From Leptolyngbya sp. Heron Island J (GTDB lineage Bacteria > Cyanobacteriota > Cyanobacteriia > Phormidesmidales > Phormidesmidaceae): a stretch of 64,000 bases of DNA. The position numbers and the translations under genes are program-made. The DNA lies in assembly GCF_000482245.1 (NCBI RefSeq), contig NZ_AWNH01000106.1:1-64000 (forward strand), in the 5' to 3' direction. The stretch's first letter is position 1. Each line of letters begins with the position of its first letter. This document shows, piece after piece, positions 26,544 through 35,800 of the stretch. The notes under the pieces were generated by a model, which saw only the letters and a program-made list of their open reading frames with translations, did no database searches and was not told the DNA's origin.

Positions 26544-28163
26544 ATGGGTATCATCTGGCTTTTGATTAAAGCCTCCTGGGTCAGCGTTGCCATGGCTATT
26601 CTGGCAGGTATTATCAGCGGCGGCTGCAGTGCAAAACTGATCGCTTTGATCAATGCGGCTATCCAGCAAAATGCGCCTCAGTCATTGATTGCTCCGTTTG
26701 CTGGGTTGACCATTCTCGTTCTCATTTCCAGTAGCTTTTCTCAGTTCTTGCTAATTGATCTAGCGCAGGACTCTGTTTATCAGCTACGTTTGAGTCTGAG
26801 TCGGCGTATTCTGGCGGCACCTTTACGTCAGCTAGAACGGCTGGGGCCGAATCAGCTTTTAGCTGTTTTGACGGAAGATGTGCAAGCTATTTCGAATACT
26901 GTTTTCATTCTTCCATTCCTTTGTATTGACATTGCTATTATTGGCGGCTGCTTAATCTATCTTGGCTGGTTGTCGGGTTGGGTATTTCTGGCCGTAGTTA
27001 CTTTTCTGGTGATGGCGATTGTTTTAGTGCAAACTCTAATATCCTATGCCCATCGCTATTTAAAGCGGGTGCGTCAGGAAATGGATCTTCTATTAAAACA
27101 CTTTCGCGCGATTACCGATGGCATCAAAGAGTTAAAGCTGCATTCTAGTCGTCGTCATCACTTCTTGGAAAATGATCTGACCACTAGTGCGGCAACTGCT
27201 TGTCATTATCAAAAGACAGCTTTAAAAATTGCGGCGGTTGCTAGCGGTGGTGGTCAACTGTTGTTTTTTGTTTTAGTAGGACTATTGATTTTTGTTGTAC
27301 CTCGAGTTGTTACTGAGGCTTGGGCAATTTTACCTGCCTATATTTTGACTCTGACTTATTTGCTGGGTCCTATTCAAAGCCTGGTGGAACAACTGCCTAA
27401 TTTAGCGAATGCGGATGTTTCGATTAAAAAAGTCGATGAGATGGGGCTAACATTATCTAGAGATGCTGAACTGGAAACAGTGACGCGGCAAAATGCGATC
27501 GCAACCTGGCAAACCCTACAACTGCAACAAGTTGTTCACACATATCAAAGCGAAGATGCCGCACACCGATTTACTGTTGGCCCCATCAACCTGACCCTCC
27601 AGGCTGGAGAATTGGTATTTATTGTTGGCGGCAACGGCAGTGGTAAATCTACCCTGGCTAAGCTGATTACCGGGCTTTATATGCCTGAGTCTGGTGAACT
27701 ATGCCTGGATGGTACCCCAATTACCGATACCAACCGCGAGTGGTATCGACAACACTTTTCCACCATCTTTTCAGATTTTTATCTATTTGAGCGGCTGGTG
27801 AGGCCGATGGATGGTGCTTTTGAGCAACAAACTCAGACATATCTAAAAACCCTAGAACTGGACAAAAAAGTGGCCGTCAAAGATGGTCAGCTTTCCACCA
27901 CTGCCCTTTCCCAAGGGCAGCGTAAACGGCTGGCACTGCTCAGCGCCTATCTAGAAGACCGGCCCATTTATTTATTTGATGAATGGGCCGCAGACCAAGA
28001 TCCTGTCTTCCGCGAGATTTTTTATACTCAACTATTGGCTGAGCTAAAACAGCGAGGCAAAACCTTGTTAGTGATCAGCCATGATGATCGTTATTTCCAC
28101 CTGGCCGACCGCATCATTAAGCTTGACTACGGTCACATTGAATCTGATGCTCCCCCGGCATAG
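26544..28163 (+). CDS. Cyclic-peptide/siderophore-type ABC exporter (PvdE/SyrD-like)
   Basis: A 539-residue half-ABC exporter. A six-helix membrane domain comes first, with LRLSLSRRILAAPLRQLERLG in the coupling region. The compact ATPase domain has Walker A VGGNGSGKSTLAKLITGLYMP, signature LSQGQRKRLALL, Walker B IYLFDEWAADQDP and a His switch in LVISHDDRYF. The DEWAADQDP form is characteristic of the PvdE/SyrD cyclic-peptide exporter group. No peptide-synthetase or peptide precursor gene lies nearby, so its cargo is unknown. ATG 26544 is chosen; the frame extends to a TTG at 26460. Its last 31 bases overlap the convergent tenA gene. Confidence 0.88.
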   Translation: MGIIWLLIKASWVSVAMAILAGIISGGCSAKLIALINAAIQQNAPQSLIAPFAGLTILVLISSSFSQFLLIDLAQDSVYQLRLSLSRRILAAPLRQLERLGPNQLLAVLTEDVQAISNTVFILPFLCIDIAIIGGCLIYLGWLSGWVFLAVVTFLVMAIVLVQTLISYAHRYLKRVRQEMDLLLKHFRAITDGIKELKLHSSRRHHFLENDLTTSAATACHYQKTALKIAAVASGGGQLLFFVLVGLLIFVVPRVVTEAWAILPAYILTLTYLLGPIQSLVEQLPNLANADVSIKKVDEMGLTLSRDAELETVTRQNAIATWQTLQLQQVVHTYQSEDAAHRFTVGPINLTLQAGELVFIVGGNGSGKSTLAKLITGLYMPESGELCLDGTPITDTNREWYRQHFSTIFSDFYLFERLVRPMDGAFEQQTQTYLKTLELDKKVAVKDGQLSTTALSQGQRKRLALLSAYLEDRPIYLFDEWAADQDPVFREIFYTQLLAELKQRGKTLLVISHDDRYFHLADRIIKLDYGHIESDAPPA

Positions 28164-28771
28164 GCCATTTGCCAGAAGTCTTTTTCCAGGCTGGCAATCC
28201 TTAAAAAGACGGCTTCGGCTTCGGCTTTTAGGGGGTCGTCTGTGTCTTGCAGGGCACTGTCTGCTTGACCAGCCAGCAGTTCTACATACGTGGTAAAGGC
28301 CGCATTGCCCCAGCGGTCAGCAAATTCGGTGTAGGGTTCAGGCATCGGGCTATGGCTCTGCCAACCCTGGTTGTAGGCAAGCTCAATCGCCCAAAAACCA
28401 ACAGCTTTAACGGGATAGGGCTGCTGAGCCAGGTTCTGCATAAACTGACGGTAGGTGATACAGGTGGCCTGCAGCGGCTGGTTTAGATCGAGCTGACGTT
28501 CAGTGACCTTCGCTTGAAACCAGTTGAGTTCGTCTTTGAGGGCAATGATGCCGCTTAATAACGTATCCAGGTGGGAAGCGGGAGCCGTTTGGATCAGGCT
28601 AGCGGCTAATCGAGTAAATTCGATGACAAAATGATAGTCCTGTACTAGCCAGGTATTGAACTGAACCGGCTGGATGGTGCCCTGCTGGCACTGGGCGAGA
28701 AAGGGATGGACTGTAGCGGCTTGCCACTGGCTGGGGTGTTTGGAGAGAAGTTTTTGGCAGGTAAGGGGCAT
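28133..28771 (-). CDS. tenA: TenA-family protein (thiaminase II-like)
   Basis: A 212-residue all-helical protein of the TenA/thiaminase II family, which hydrolyses thiamine breakdown products to salvage the pyrimidine HMP. The pattern QGTIQPVQFNTWLVQDYHFV near the N-terminus, ELNWFQAKVTERQL in the middle and the AIELAYNQGWQSH region near the end match the family. A Cys in ATCITYRQFM sits where the nucleophilic Cys of TenA_C enzymes is expected (by eye). Some cyanobacterial members may have other substrates. It overlaps the 3' end of the convergent ABC exporter gene by 31 bases. Confidence 0.85.
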   Translation of the reverse strand: MPLTCQKLLSKHPSQWQAATVHPFLAQCQQGTIQPVQFNTWLVQDYHFVIEFTRLAASLIQTAPASHLDTLLSGIIALKDELNWFQAKVTERQLDLNQPLQATCITYRQFMQNLAQQPYPVKAVGFWAIELAYNQGWQSHSPMPEPYTEFADRWGNAAFTTYVELLAGQADSALQDTDDPLKAEAEAVFLRIASLEKDFWQMAYAGGASDSM

Positions 28772-28829
28772 GGGCTGGACGTTATTGCAGAGATGTGAAT
28801 CGAGAGAGAACGGATGTTTACAACTGCTG

Positions 28830-29681
28830 TTAGTGACTAAGGTGATTGTCTAACCACTCAACAATATCGTTCATCACCTGGTTGCGGTCTAAATCATTGT
28901 GGGGTTCATGGTAGCTGCCAGGATAGATTTTTAAGGTCTTATCTGCGGGAATGCGCTCAAAAATTTCCTTGCTGCCTTTAACGTCATTGACTTTGTCGGC
29001 ACTGCCGTGGACTAGCAAAATGGGCACCTGCAGCTGAGCAATATTGCGGCGGACAGCTGCGATCGCAACCAAACACTCTGTTCCCCATCGTACGGTTGCC
29101 ACGGAATGGGTGAGGGGATCATCCTCAGTCTGATTGACAATGGCCGGGTCGCGGGATAGAGTTTCTGCGCCCGCGCCCACATCCATGGAAAACCGGGGCC
29201 AGATGCCAGACAACACACGGGCAATAGCCACTAAGTAAGGCTTGGCGATGCCTACAGGTCGGATGGGCGGGCCGCTGATAATAATGCCTGAGAGTCCTTG
29301 GGGAGCGTTTAAGGCGAAATCCAGCACAATCAGACCCCCTAAACTATGTCCTAATACAAATAGGGGAAGATCGGGCTCATGCTGTCGCACCTGGGTTAGA
29401 AATGCACTGACATTATCACGGTACTCTTGCCAGTGGTTGATGTGGCCTCGCTGGCCTTCAGAGCGCCCGTGTCCCTGATTGTCAAATCCAAAGATGATAT
29501 AGCCGGCCTCGGTCAGGGCGTTGGTAACGGTGGCGTAGCGATCGCAATGTTCCCCAAACCCATGTACCAATGCCAACACTGCTTTAGCGGTCCCTGCCGG
29601 GTACCATGCCTGATAAAACAGCGATAGCCCATTGGCACCGCAAAATCTATTCTTTAGCTGAGACACTTGAGTTATAGTCAT
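28830..29681 (-). CDS. Alpha/beta hydrolase (monoacylglycerol-lipase-like)
   Basis: A 283-residue serine hydrolase of the lysophospholipase/monoacylglycerol lipase group. The oxyanion region is LVHGFGEHCDRY, the typical FGFDNQGHGRSEGQRGHINHW follows, the nucleophile elbow is GHSLGGLIVLDFA, the acid is in VHGSADKVND and the base is His in GSYHEPHND. It probably acts on membrane or storage lipid monoesters in the cytosol. It lies between tenA and the PlsY fusion, both on the same strand, with spacers of about 60 bases each side. Confidence 0.9.
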   Translation of the reverse strand: MTITQVSQLKNRFCGANGLSLFYQAWYPAGTAKAVLALVHGFGEHCDRYATVTNALTEAGYIIFGFDNQGHGRSEGQRGHINHWQEYRDNVSAFLTQVRQHEPDLPLFVLGHSLGGLIVLDFALNAPQGLSGIIISGPPIRPVGIAKPYLVAIARVLSGIWPRFSMDVGAGAETLSRDPAIVNQTEDDPLTHSVATVRWGTECLVAIAAVRRNIAQLQVPILLVHGSADKVNDVKGSKEIFERIPADKTLKIYPGSYHEPHNDLDRNQVMNDIVEWLDNHLSH

Positions 29682-29746
29682 CCTGGGAACGTTGGCGACA
29701 GTTTTCTACTCAACTGCAATATTGCGAAATATTACAGACTTTCACT

Positions 29747-32704
29747 TTACAAGATTTCAACCGTGCCCTGTTGGCCATCAATGCGTACGCGCTGACCTGT
29801 GTGTAACCGCTGAGTGACATCGGCCACGTCCATCACCGCTGGAATTCCATACTCCCTGGCCACAATGGCACCGTGGGAAAGCTGTCCCCCGACTTCAGCG
29901 ATCAGACCCCCTAAGTTTGCCAGCAGTGGAGCCCAGCCCGCATCGGTGTATGGCACCACCAAAATAGTGTTTTGGTTGATGGGCACTGTGGTGTCCAGGG
30001 TGGTAAGCACTTGGACCTCGCCCTCTAGGGTGCCCGGACTTGCGCCAATACCTGTTAGCAATCGTCCAGTTTGTTGAGGTGTCCTAGGGGCGGTAGACAA
30101 AGTAATCGGGTCTTTGCCGTAGACCAAATAGGGGGGCTTCCATAGGTGATCGGCCTGACGCTGTTGACGACGTTTGGCAATCTGCTCCATGGTGCTATCA
30201 CCTGTGTCATTTAGGGTGAGGGCCGAAGAGGTACCCCATGTCTTAATTGTAGGCCAGGTAAGAAAAAAGATATCCCCTGGTTGTTGCAGCACTTGATTGT
30301 CAAGATAATGGCGTTCTAAGGCGAGAAAACAGGTTCTCAGCTCGGCTAACAGTCGGTTATACACTTCTGCAATCTTGCCTTTCAGGTCTAGTCGCGCTTG
30401 TACCTGGCGCTGTTTCCAATTGTTCTGGGTAGCACTTGTCTTCGCGGTAGAGGCAGGTGGCTGTTTTAAGAAGGTGGCCAGCAGGGCTTTGACGGGAGCC
30501 GGTTGTTCCTGCCAGGTGGGGACCGAAATATCGGTGGCCACTTCACTCAAATGGCCATAGGTGGAGAGAAACTCATCGAACTGTGCAAACAGTTGGTTGC
30601 TCTGAGGCAGCTGTGCCAATGCTTGGAACAGGGCTTCGCTATCGTCAGGAACAGTCTCTAGCTGTTCAAGTAAATCCGCCTGTTGTTGTGCCAATGTTTT
30701 GAGGGCCTCAATAGCAGCAATCTCAGGATTAGAGCGATAGTTGAGCTGGGTGCTATCCACCTTGAAAATGGCTTGACACAGGGCAAACCCCAGGGGACCC
30801 AGAATGTTATAAAAGGTCGCCCGCTTGAGCAGTGAGAAAATCGTTTCTACCTGTTGCTGGATGGCTTCGGTCGGCAGGTCATAGGGGGATTGGAGGGCAT
30901 CTAAGCCAGGCTGAAAATATCGTTGGTAATCTTGCTGAAAGTCTTTAGCTAGATTCCATTCCCGTGTGGCCAGTTTAATTAGTCCGGGAATATTCCGCAG
31001 GGTTGAGACCAGGGGAGGACGACTAAACTTAGCTCCACGGGTCAGAAACTCTAAACTTTCAGCGGGCAGCCCCATGCGGATAAAAATCTCCCCCAGCAGG
31101 GTGGCGTTGAAATAGGCATGGGATCGATGCAGCATCGCTGTTTGGGAGAAGTCCAGACCGGCGGCCCGTTTACCCAGAACCAGGGTGAATAGATCGCCCC
31201 AGACACCGCAGGTGAGCGGCTGGTTAATAGACCAGGTGAGGGGATGAATCACCCCAGGAATCACCTCGGCAGCAATTTTTCGGGTCCAGAGCGGTATTAA
31301 TGTTGTGATGGGACGGCTTTGTAAGACCCATATTTGTTGGCCGTCATAGCTCCATTCTACATCTTGGGGAATGTCGCCAAACCGTTGTTCGAGGTGACGG
31401 GTGAGGTAGGCGATTTGTTGAATTAGACGATCGGGAATGGGGTGGCGAATTTGTAGGGGCGTTCCATGGAATGTCTCTACGTCCGTTGCCGCAGGTTCCA
31501 TCGGTAATTCAACCGCGTCGGATAGCTGCCAATCTTCTCCCGATTGCATATCCTCGGGGGTAATGGTGACATGGTAGCGTCGGGGGGTAATTTGCCCGGA
31601 AACTACCTGGCTGGCTGGTCCTGGTAGGGCTTCAATTACCACCTCATTGCCACAGCGGGCGATGGGGTCGCGGCTAAAGGCAACGCCAGAGATGAGGCCA
31701 TTCACCTGCTGCTGTACCAGCACATTCATGGCGGCTTCGGGGAGTTGCCGGTCCTGGCGGTAGCGTACGGCGCTGGGGTGATTGTAGGCTTGGAAGCAGG
31801 TTGCGATCGCACTTTCCAACCCTGTTCGACTAACCACATCCGTCACCGACACATATTGCCCGGCTGCCGAGGCCCCCAGCCCGTCTTCTCCCACGGCGGA
31901 GGAGCGTGCCACCACTGGCTGCTGAGATGACGGCTGACACACCGTAAACAATGCTGAGGGATCATCGCCAGCCTGCAGAACATAGCCCATGGGCACCGGA
32001 TAGCCCCAGGTCTTGAGCTGAGACAGGGTGGCCGCCTTGTTGCCGACCACAGCAGCATCTAACACCTGATCTAAGGCCTGTAGGGCTGACTCTCCCCGAA
32101 AAAAGCGAAATAATCGTCGTGATTCCATACGTGTTCCTTGGCTAGGCAGCTCCAAATCATCTGGCAGTTTCTGATAAATCCAGCCAATCAACCCCATCAA
32201 ACAGGCCACCGCTACCACGCGCATACCATTGTTATGGACGAGTCCCGTGAGGATGGGCAATAACACCAATGCAAACATACGCCCTTGTTTGCGTTCGCGC
32301 AGCACCGTAAAGGCAATCAAACTCAGCAGCCAGCCCAAAATTGCCACCACCGGGTCATAGGCCAAAAAGCCCCAGCTGACATTGGTTACCCCTGCCCCTT
32401 GGCTCAGCCAGTAACGCCCCATCACCAACGCCATCAGCGCTACCACTGGCCAAATTGGATCTGCTGGGAAAAAATAGTCGGCTAAAAGGACTGCACCAAT
32501 ACCCTTAAATGCTTCGAGGGCAACGGCTCCCACTCCAGCCACCGTACCACCGTGGTAAAATGCTGCCGACACGCCGATATTGCCCGTGCCGAGCTGCGCG
32601 AGTCGCTTGCCCGTGGTTAGCTGCACCCACCAGCCGGTCAAGGGTAGGCCCCCCAACAGCGGGCAAACCAGAAAAATCAAGAGTGCGCCCCACACCTGTG
32701 CCAT
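29747..32704 (-). CDS. PlsY-like acyltransferase fused to a PEP-utilising (PEP-synthase-like) enzyme
   Basis: A 985-residue fusion. Residues about 1-190 resemble the membrane glycerol-3-phosphate acyltransferase PlsY, with LGGLPLTGWWVQLTTGKRL, GTGNIGVSAAF and FKGIGAVLLADYF, although GSGNIGATN is altered. After a short linker comes an ATP-grasp PEP/pyruvate-binding domain (about 205-480) with VVGNKAATLSQLKTWGYPVP, VARSSAVGEDG and WVLQSRPITT. A helical central region follows, then a C-terminal phosphohistidine domain with the catalytic His in SHGAIVAREYGIPAVM (about residue 942). The PEP-synthase TIM barrel is absent, so the layout is closer to rifampin phosphotransferase-type enzymes. The reaction of the fused enzyme is not known to me. 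Confidence 0.88.
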   Translation of the reverse strand: MAQVWGALLIFLVCPLLGGLPLTGWWVQLTTGKRLAQLGTGNIGVSAAFYHGGTVAGVGAVALEAFKGIGAVLLADYFFPADPIWPVVALMALVMGRYWLSQGAGVTNVSWGFLAYDPVVAILGWLLSLIAFTVLRERKQGRMFALVLLPILTGLVHNNGMRVVAVACLMGLIGWIYQKLPDDLELPSQGTRMESRRLFRFFRGESALQALDQVLDAAVVGNKAATLSQLKTWGYPVPMGYVLQAGDDPSALFTVCQPSSQQPVVARSSAVGEDGLGASAAGQYVSVTDVVSRTGLESAIATCFQAYNHPSAVRYRQDRQLPEAAMNVLVQQQVNGLISGVAFSRDPIARCGNEVVIEALPGPASQVVSGQITPRRYHVTITPEDMQSGEDWQLSDAVELPMEPAATDVETFHGTPLQIRHPIPDRLIQQIAYLTRHLEQRFGDIPQDVEWSYDGQQIWVLQSRPITTLIPLWTRKIAAEVIPGVIHPLTWSINQPLTCGVWGDLFTLVLGKRAAGLDFSQTAMLHRSHAYFNATLLGEIFIRMGLPAESLEFLTRGAKFSRPPLVSTLRNIPGLIKLATREWNLAKDFQQDYQRYFQPGLDALQSPYDLPTEAIQQQVETIFSLLKRATFYNILGPLGFALCQAIFKVDSTQLNYRSNPEIAAIEALKTLAQQQADLLEQLETVPDDSEALFQALAQLPQSNQLFAQFDEFLSTYGHLSEVATDISVPTWQEQPAPVKALLATFLKQPPASTAKTSATQNNWKQRQVQARLDLKGKIAEVYNRLLAELRTCFLALERHYLDNQVLQQPGDIFFLTWPTIKTWGTSSALTLNDTGDSTMEQIAKRRQQRQADHLWKPPYLVYGKDPITLSTAPRTPQQTGRLLTGIGASPGTLEGEVQVLTTLDTTVPINQNTILVVPYTDAGWAPLLANLGGLIAEVGGQLSHGAIVAREYGIPAVMDVADVTQRLHTGQRVRIDGQQGTVEIL

Positions 32705-32827
32705 CGGTTGCTGAAGTCAAAGATCACTTCTATCTGACCACTCCTCGGCAAAACTGTGTCAGATCCTTAATCTCATTGTCAGCAATTGGTTATTGACTAA
32801 AATCAATATTCAAAGCGATCGTCTCCG

Positions 32828-35800
32828 TCATTCCCAAATATCCTCACAAATCCACCGTTCCCCATCGCTTAGATCCCCGTAGGCTAAATAATCCTCGATC
32901 CACCGACAGCCCTGGCGCATCAGGTTCTGCATCTGTAGATTCCAGAGGCGTATTTGGCCGTCGGCTCCGGCTGAGGCCAAGTGATCCCCTGAGCTGTTGA
33001 AAGCTCCCTGCCAGATGATGCCGCGATGCCCGGTCAAGGTGTGTAGCAGTTGACCGTCTGGCAGTTGCCAAAAGCGGATGGTGCCATCATCGCTGGCGGA
33101 GGCAATCACATCGCCACCGAGGCCAAAGGAGACGCTGCGCACCCAGTCGTGGTGTCCCCGCAGAATATCCAGGAGTTCGCCGTTTTGCCACAGTCGAACG
33201 GTGTTATCGCTGCCTGCAGACGCAATGGTCTCACCGTCAGGGGACACGGCTACGGCCCAAACACTGCCGGTATGGCCTGACAGTACGGTACTGGTGATGG
33301 GGATGCCGCTGGCTGCTAGATCGGTTAAGTCCCACCGTCGTAGGGTGCCGTCTTCGCTACCTGAGATTAGATAGCGACCGTCGGGGCTAAAGGTGACAGT
33401 CCAAACGGTGCCGCCATGGCCGCTGAGCTGGCCAATGGGCGTACCGTTGGCATACCACAGGCGAATGTTGCGATCGCTCCCCGCCGAAGCCAGATAAGTC
33501 CCATCTGGACTAAACTTCACTGCCCAGACCGCATTGTGATGTCCCTCAAATGTATGCACAGGCTGACCGGTTGCTGTCCACAGCTTGACGGTGTGATCAG
33601 CACTGGCTGAGGCGATCAGCTTCCCGTCGGGGCTCCAGTCAACGCTATAAATGCTGCTATCGTGACCGTGAATGCTATGGAGCAAATGATTTTGCCCATC
33701 ACTAGACTGCCAAACTTTGAGGGTTTGGTCTGCTCCGGCAGAAACTAGTTGAGACCCGTTGGGTTGCCAGCACAAATCCCAAATAATGCCATGGTGTCCC
33801 CAAAGACTGGGAATATCACGAGACTGTAATTGCCAGATCCGAATCGTGTTGTCATCACTGGCGGAGATCAGCTGAGTCCCCTGAGGATTAATTCCCAGAC
33901 TGAGAACGCTGCTGCGATGGCCCTTAAGGGTATCCAAAAGCTGGCCATCCAAATCCCACACATGAATGTTCTGGTCGTCACTGGCAGATATCAAGCGCGC
34001 ACCATCCGGGCTAAAACACAGGTCTCGTATCCAGTTTTGATGCCCTTCAAAATACTGCAGCAGTTCACCATTTAAGCTCCAAAGTTTAATCAAATGGTCA
34101 TCTCCCCCCGAAACAATATGCTGACCATCGGGGCTAAACACAGCTTTAAGTACCCAGCCCGCATGGCTGCTAATTGCTCTTAGCAGCTCGCCTTCAGAAT
34201 TCCAAAGACAAAGCGTACCGTCTTCTGCAGCAGAAACCAGGTGCTGACCATCGCTACTAAAAGTCACCGATCGAACCCAGTCAAGGTGACCTTCGAGGGT
34301 TTTTAGCCACTGACCATCCTGGCTCCATAGTTTGACCGTATGGTCATTGCTAGCCGATGCAATCAGCTTTTGGGTCGGGCTAAACGCCACACTGTTGACG
34401 GCCCCCGTATGCCCAGTGAGAATCTGCAAACACTGGCCAGACATGTCCCAGATGCGTACGCTAAAATCATCACCAGCCGAACCAATGAGCGTACTATCCT
34501 GATTAAAGGCGACCTCTAGCACACTGCCCTGGTGTCCGGTCAAGACCTGCAACAACTTACCGCGAGAGTTCCAGAGCCGCACGGTACCATCATCGCTGCT
34601 GGACGCTAAATATTGGCCATCGGGACTAAAGCAGGCCGATAGCACCCAATCTTGATGGGCGTGAATACGATTCTTCTCACGCACAGTGTGGAGAGCCTGC
34701 CACAGACGAAATAAAATCTGATTGTGTAAATAACCTGAGACTGGTGTTAGCTGGCTTTGCTGCGCCCCCTTAAGGGACTCTAGCAGGGCTCCTAAGCCAT
34801 CATGGGAGAGTAACAACGCCTGGGAAACGGAGGCCAGGGCCTGCATCTCTGCTGTTTCAGCCCGATAGCGTTCTTCGGTTGCTTGGGCTAAGGCCAATGC
34901 CTGTTCTTGTAGGGCTGTCCGCAGCTGGGTTTCGGTTTGTTTGCGGCGGCGTCGCTCTGCCTGTAACATCGCCATCAATCCTGGCATATCCTGCTGTTTT
35001 ACCAGATCTGCTAGATAATCATGGGCAAGCTGATAGCGCATTCTCCCACCCACCTCTGGACTCTCAAACAGTAATCCTGATTCGGCCAAGATTTCTAAAA
35101 CCAGGCTGAGTTGAGCTGGATCCACCAGCACACCCAGGGATTCTAAGGATTCTTCTAATTCGGCACGGGTTTTAAGCGGACGGATTGTGCTTTCATCGCT
35201 CAATAAGTAAAGAATGGTGCGAGCTAGAATACTGTTTTCAGGTCCACAGTCCCGAACTACCCGGTTTAAGAAATTGAGTACCAATGCGCGAATTGGGCCA
35301 TCCCCCAGTTGTTCATAGCGTCGCAGGGTAGTAATGTTCTCTCGCTGTAGTTCTGCCCCTACCAACTGCAGTTCAATTGGGCGCACTTCTCCATTATCGG
35401 CGGTGAGATCATTCACCAGGGCAGTAATCAAAGACTCTTCTAGATAAAACTGGGCGTTATCTGTCAGCTGTCGAATTACCGCCTCACATTCCTTAGGAGT
35501 GAAATTGCTCAGATAGTAGCGCACATCGCGACTAAGGATATCCAGATCCAGATTGGCTAGACGTTCCCATTCCAGCAGATAGTGCAGGTAGTCATTACGG
35601 AGGGCCAGCACGACTTTGAGATAAGGACTATTGAGACAGTCTCGTAAAAAAGCATAAAGCGAGCGACGCTGTTCTACACCAGGTTGTTCAAAGAAAAACT
35701 CTTCAAACTGATCAAAGATAATAATAATCTGTTGATAGTTATTTTGAGCATGTTGACGGAGATGGTTAAGTAAACTCTCACCAGTAATGGGAAAAGAGAC

